From: Acutalibacter sp. 1XD8-33
Lineage (GTDB): Bacteria > Bacillota > Clostridia > Oscillospirales > Acutalibacteraceae
Reading direction: 5' to 3'
NCBI RefSeq assembly: GCF_003612555.1
Contig: NZ_RAZF01000029.1
Coordinates: forward strand, 1 to 35,628
DNA: 35,628 nucleotides
Both the position numbers and the translations under genes were made by a program. This document shows, one piece after another, positions 32,385 through 35,628 of this stretch. The notes beneath the pieces were generated by a model. The model was not told the DNA's origin. It did not search any database and saw only the letters and a program-made list of their open reading frames with translations. Every line of letters begins with the position of its first letter. Position 1 is the stretch's first letter.

Positions 32385-34393
32385 GCGCAAGACAGGCTGA
32401 GGAAAAAATAACGGCTTTATACGAGAGGCTCTCTCGTGACGATGAATCCGCTGGGGACAGTAATTCGATCGTGAATCAGAAAAAGTACCTGGAGGGCTAC
32501 GCCGCCCAGCATAGCTTTTCCAATATCGTCCATTACACCGATGACGGATGGTCGGGCGGTAACTTTGACAGGCCGGCTTGGAAACGGCTGGTGGCCGACA
32601 TCGAGGCCGGGAAAGTGGCTCTGGTACTCACCAAGGACATGAGCAGAATCGGGAGAGATTATCTTCAAACCGGATTCTATACGGAAGTCCTCTTTCGCAA
32701 ATTTGGAGTGCGCTTCATCGCCATAGGAAACAGCATTGACAGTGCCGACCCCAATTCCAGTGAGTTTGCGCCTTTTGTCAACATCATGTCGGAGTGGTAT
32801 CTGAGGGACCTGAGCCGCAAGCAGCGCACTGCCATTCGGGTCAAGGGCGAGTCCGGCAAACCCACCACCAACTGTGCTATCTACGGCTATCGGAAAGACC
32901 CCAACGACAAATACCACTGGCTGATTGACGAGGAAGCGGCGGCGGTCGTGCGGCGTATCTTCCAACTTACCATTGAGGGCTGCGGCCCCTATGAGATCGC
33001 CACGATGCTCTGCGAGGCGAAGGTCGAGACGCCTGCCGCATACTTTGCAAGGCAGGGGCGGGGTGTCTGGAAAAGCAGAGAGGACATCCCCCGGCCTTAT
33101 AGCTGGAACGGCTTCGCGGTGGGGCAGATTCTCTCCAAGCCGGAGTATATGGGCCATACGGTCAACTTCCGCTCTCACAAGGAATCCTACAAGGACAAGC
33201 GGGCTGTTGTCCACTCGCCGGAGGACTGGCTGATTTTTGAGAACACCCACGAGGCCATCGTGGATAAGGAGACTTGGGAACTTGCCCAGAAGCTGAGAAA
33301 GACGCCCCGCCGCCACGACACCATTGGCGAGGCCAATCCCCTGACCGGGCTTCTCTACTGCGCCGACTGCGGCGCAAAGCTGTATAACCATCGGTCGAGA
33401 GGAAACGCTGCCAAGCCCTACCCGTCGGACTGGTTCGACTGCTCCACCTACACGCTGGCCCGGCAATCTCACGACAGTGCTTGCAGTAATCACCACATCT
33501 CCACCAAGGCTCTGCGGACACTGATTCTGGAGACCATCCGTTACGCCAGTGCCTACGCCATTTCCAACGAGGCCGAGTTTATCCAGAAGGTACGGGCGGC
33601 GTCCGAAGTCCGGCAGGCGCAGGCGGCAAAGGAACTGAAACGCAAGCTGAACAAGGACAAGCGGCGGTGTGAGGAACTGGACACCATCATCAAGAAGCTG
33701 TACGAATCCTATGCGGTGGGGCGCATCGGCGAGGAACGCTTTGATACTTTGCTTGCCGGGTATGAACAGGAACAGACTGCGCTCCGGCAGTCCGTCATGG
33801 AGGCGGAATCAGCGTTGGACAGCTTCGAGCAGGACACCGCCAATGTGGAACGGTTCCTCGCCCTGGCGAAGAAGTACACGGATTTTTCGGAACTGACCAC
33901 TCCTATGATTAACGAATTTATTGATAAAATCATCGTCCATGCCCCGGAAAAGATTGACGGTGACCGGACGCAGCAAGTGGACATCTATCTGAAATTCATC
34001 GGGCGGTTTGAACTCCCGGCCCCGGAACTGACGCCGGAGGAAGAAAAGCGGCAGGCTTCCCTCCACAGGCATCGGGTCAAAAGCCGCGAACGCTATCAGA
34101 TGATCAAGGCCGGCGAACACGCGGTCGGCCAGCCGTTCAAGCTGACCTGTAAATGCTGCGGAGAAGAATTTGAGTCCACGCGGTCAAACACTCTGTTCTG
34201 CGGTCCGAACTGCCGGGCGAAATTCTACCGGCAGGAAGCAGCGGCGAGTCGAAGCCGTGAATGTGTCTGTGGAAACTGCGGGAAAGCATTTACCACCACC
34301 AGAAACGATGTGAAATACTGCTGTGAGGCTTGTCAGCGGAAAGCGCACAGCAAAATGCGGTATCGGCAGAAGCAGGAAGCAGAAACCGTATAA
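32381..34393 (+). CDS. tnpX: Large serine recombinase (TnpX type)
   Basis: The protein has 670 residues. The N-terminal resolvase domain contains the catalytic serine S18 in YERLSRDDE and the DMSRIGRDYL motif. The recombinase domain (about 170-290) and the zinc ribbon (CADCGAKLYNHRS, near 325) follow, then a coiled coil and a distinctive C-terminus with two further zinc-finger-like CxxCG...C...C repeats after residue 585. It would excise and insert the element at short GA-centred sites by serine recombination, as Tn4451 TnpX does (established for that family). Coupled to tnpW. Slightly shorter than the 707-residue Tn4451 protein. Confidence 0.93.
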   Translation: MSARQAEEKITALYERLSRDDESAGDSNSIVNQKKYLEGYAAQHSFSNIVHYTDDGWSGGNFDRPAWKRLVADIEAGKVALVLTKDMSRIGRDYLQTGFYTEVLFRKFGVRFIAIGNSIDSADPNSSEFAPFVNIMSEWYLRDLSRKQRTAIRVKGESGKPTTNCAIYGYRKDPNDKYHWLIDEEAAAVVRRIFQLTIEGCGPYEIATMLCEAKVETPAAYFARQGRGVWKSREDIPRPYSWNGFAVGQILSKPEYMGHTVNFRSHKESYKDKRAVVHSPEDWLIFENTHEAIVDKETWELAQKLRKTPRRHDTIGEANPLTGLLYCADCGAKLYNHRSRGNAAKPYPSDWFDCSTYTLARQSHDSACSNHHISTKALRTLILETIRYASAYAISNEAEFIQKVRAASEVRQAQAAKELKRKLNKDKRRCEELDTIIKKLYESYAVGRIGEERFDTLLAGYEQEQTALRQSVMEAESALDSFEQDTANVERFLALAKKYTDFSELTTPMINEFIDKIIVHAPEKIDGDRTQQVDIYLKFIGRFELPAPELTPEEEKRQASLHRHRVKSRERYQMIKAGEHAVGQPFKLTCKCCGEEFESTRSNTLFCGPNCRAKFYRQEAAASRSRECVCGNCGKAFTTTRNDVKYCCEACQRKAHSKMRYRQKQEAETV

Positions 34394-34457
34394 AAACGGA
34401 ATGGGCGGGTCAGGTATACTTGGCCCGCCCTGACCTATGGAAAGAAGGGAATATTCC

Positions 34458-34832
34458 ATGTGGAACTGCGATTGGGAATATGAAAATCAGGAAACGCTGA
34501 AGCAATGGTATGAAGAAAAGCTCACCGGGATAAGGCCGTACTCGGCTGTTCGGAAAATCATCTGCAAGGCCTGTGGTCGGGTCTTCTACACACAGATCAG
34601 TACCAAGAAATATTGCTATTACCATCTGTGCGGGAACCGGGGCTATCAGAAAGATTTGAAACAGCGGCGGCTGGAAAAACGACAGAACCGGGTCTGCAAA
34701 GGATGCGGAAAAACCTTCACCCCCAAGCGGTCGGATGCGGTCTACTGCTGCAACGCCTGCCGCCAGCGGGCGTATCGCCAGAGCGTTACGGATAAGGTGA
34801 GTGGTCAAATTGACCCCTTACCTCAATCGTAA
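34458..34832 (+). CDS. Zinc-finger protein of the mobile element
   Basis: The protein has 124 residues with two zinc-finger-like units: CKACGRVF...KYCYYHLC and CKGCGKTF...YCCNAC. They closely resemble the two units at the C-terminus of the adjacent recombinase, so it probably arose from, or cooperates with, that domain as a DNA-binding accessory protein. AGAAGGGA lies about eight bases before the ATG. Its last codons and stop lie inside the first unit of a dyad array. Confidence 0.7.
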   Translation: MWNCDWEYENQETLKQWYEEKLTGIRPYSAVRKIICKACGRVFYTQISTKKYCYYHLCGNRGYQKDLKQRRLEKRQNRVCKGCGKTFTPKRSDAVYCCNACRQRAYRQSVTDKVSGQIDPLPQS

Positions 34833-34960
34833 CGAATTTACGCATGGTGTTACGAATAATCAAGTGGTCAAAAGTACCACTTGATTATCTGTAACGGTTA
34901 GAATGAAATGCGTTACGGCTGTTGGTGGTGTCAAAATATGTCACCACCACTAACCGTAAC
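34785..34960. repeat. Array of three long dyads with GTTAC/GTAAC boxes
   Basis: Three units, 34785-34833, 34849-34895 and 34912-34960, each begin with GTTAC and end with GTAAC. Each has an internal stem and a TCAAA-containing centre: AGGTGAG/CTTACCT plus GGTCAA/TTGACC in unit 1, a perfect 12 bp (34856-34867 with 34877-34888) in unit 2, and TGGTGGTG/CACCACCA in unit 3. The period is 63-64 bases. The inner stems differ in sequence but all stay paired. The spacers between units are 15 and 16 bases. Confidence 0.8.
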
Positions 34961-35095
34961 AGAAACACGGAATATGTGCTGGACATGGGAATCTGCCTCC
35001 TGTGTCCGGCCATTTTTTGAAAATCTGATTTGCGGCACGATATCGGAAATCAAAAACGGCTTGATTTTATTTGCGAGGGGAGGAGCCAAAAAGCA

Positions 35096-35428
35096 ATGAG
35101 CAACCGAACCGAAGAACTGAAAATCCGCATCTCGCCGGAGGACAAGGAGCGGATAAAGCTCAAAATGGAGGACGCCGGAATTCTGACTATGAGCGCCTAT
35201 GTCCGCAAGATGGCGCTGGACGGAATTTGTATCCAGCTGGACCTGAAGGATGTGCGCCAGCTTGTTTCCATGCTCCAGCGGTGTACGAATAATCTGAACC
35301 AGTACGCCAAGCGGGCAAACGAAGCCGGGAGCATCTATGCGGCGGACATTGAAGATTTACAGAACCGCCTGGACGAGATTTGGGAATTATCCAGACAGAC
35401 CCTCGCCAGTCTTGCCGCCATTCGATGA
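35096..35428 (+). CDS. mobC: Plasmid mobilization relaxosome protein MobC-like
   Basis: The protein has 110 residues. The N-terminal ribbon-helix-helix-like segment (ELKIRISPEDKERIKLKMEDAGILTMSAYVRKMAL) and the conserved NNLNQYAKRANEAG motif are those of MobC-family accessory proteins, which open oriT and help the relaxase nick. The ATG at 35096 has GGGGAGGAG about 12 bases upstream. A relaxase gene would be expected just beyond the window's right edge. Confidence 0.85.
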   Translation: MSNRTEELKIRISPEDKERIKLKMEDAGILTMSAYVRKMALDGICIQLDLKDVRQLVSMLQRCTNNLNQYAKRANEAGSIYAADIEDLQNRLDEIWELSRQTLASLAAIR

Positions 35429-35469
35429 CAGCAGCAAGGGGCAGGACTGCCATTTTTTCGTTTCGGAAG

Positions 35470-35623
35470 GGGGCGCAAGCCCCGCCTGTCCCTGGGTCGC
35501 AGGGACAACAGCGTTCGGGAACCGAATGCGCAGCCAGCCCCGGCCACGGGGCTGTTCAAGGGGTTTGGGGTGCTACCCCAACAAGCAGAGAAACAGATTT
35601 TCGGCGTAACCGCCGAAAATCTG
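35470..35623. repeat. Six consecutive hairpins after mobC, candidate oriT region
   Basis: In order: GGGGC-GCAA-GCCCC (35470-35483), TGTCCCTG/CAGGGACA (35487-35507), GCGTTCGG/CCGAATGC (35511-35529), CAGCCCCG/CGGGGCTG (35535-35554), TTGGGGT/ACCCCAA (35565-35581), and a perfect 13-bp stem (35594-35606 with 35611-35623) followed by CTTTT. The last stem's top contains GTAAC, the outer box of the dyad array. No protein frame is convincing here. Confidence 0.65.
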
Positions 35624-35628
35624 CTTTT

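Noticed and set aside
34785-34960. Integron attC-like sites, because of AAC and GTT boxes around hairpins
   Set aside because: attC sites begin with an AAC-ending box and end with a GTT-starting box. Here the order is the reverse, no integrase of that type is present, and no gene cassettes lie between units.
34785-34960. CRISPR array
   Set aside because: Only three units, the repeated parts are short boxes, the spacers are 15-16 bases, and no cas gene is present.
34908-35099. 63-codon frame upstream of mobC
   Set aside because: It begins inside the dyad array, lacks a ribosome site, and runs into the mobC start region.

Overview
The window looks like chromosomal DNA of a gut-type anaerobic Clostridia, most likely in the Oscillospiraceae (Flavonifractor/Lawsonibacter-like). 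This is inferred from the moderately high GC content, strong AGGAGG ribosome binding sites, an hrcA-grpE-dnaK-dnaJ operon behind a perfect CIRCE element, abundant [FeFe]-hydrogenase genes and a Tn4451-type mobile element. No 16S rRNA gene is present, so the genus is a guess.

Positions 1-13347 hold one long run of minus-strand genes. Reading with transcription, a strong promoter (12676-12704) and an attenuator-like leader precede a TM1266-family ACT regulator, hydE, a frameshifted HExxH-motif gene, a methyltransferase, an acetyltransferase and hydG. An HhH-like protein, a half-size DMT transporter, a zinc ribbon, a Nudix hydrolase, a VOC gene with an in-frame stop, a CrtO-like acyltransferase and hydF follow. 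All three H-cluster maturases (HydE, HydF, HydG) are therefore here, interleaved with genes of no obvious hydrogenase role. Beyond the terminator at 3560-3602 lie miaB, two small membrane proteins, a flavodoxin-like reductase and a DUF3795 protein.

Positions 13382-17227 hold ordinary genes: DUF3892, yifB/comM, sfsA and an orphan BlaI-family repressor. Positions 17240-22021 are a hydrogen module on the minus strand: a 2Fe-2S thioredoxin-like ferredoxin, a sensory group C-type [FeFe] hydrogenase with FeS and PAS domains, a SpoIIE/PP2C phosphatase overlapping it by 8 bases and, after a GC-rich hairpin repeat, a group B-type [FeFe] hydrogenase. The maturases nearby would build the H-clusters of both. 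A MATE exporter is transcribed divergently, with a pair of TATCGATA palindromes between the two promoters, and is followed by a trans-aconitate methyltransferase-like gene.

Positions 24501-29669 are the heat-shock operon hrcA-grpE-mazG-like-dnaK-dnaJ. Two serine tRNA genes (TGA and GCT anticodons) follow at 29992-30216.

From about 30300 to the right edge the content is a mobilizable element: a broken accessory gene, tnpV, tnpW, a large TnpX-type serine recombinase, a zinc-finger protein and mobC. A relaxase gene probably lies past the edge. The element holds the oddest DNA in the window: three tandem long dyads with constant outer boxes, constant loops and differing but still paired stems (34785-34960), and six back-to-back hairpins after mobC (35470-35623).
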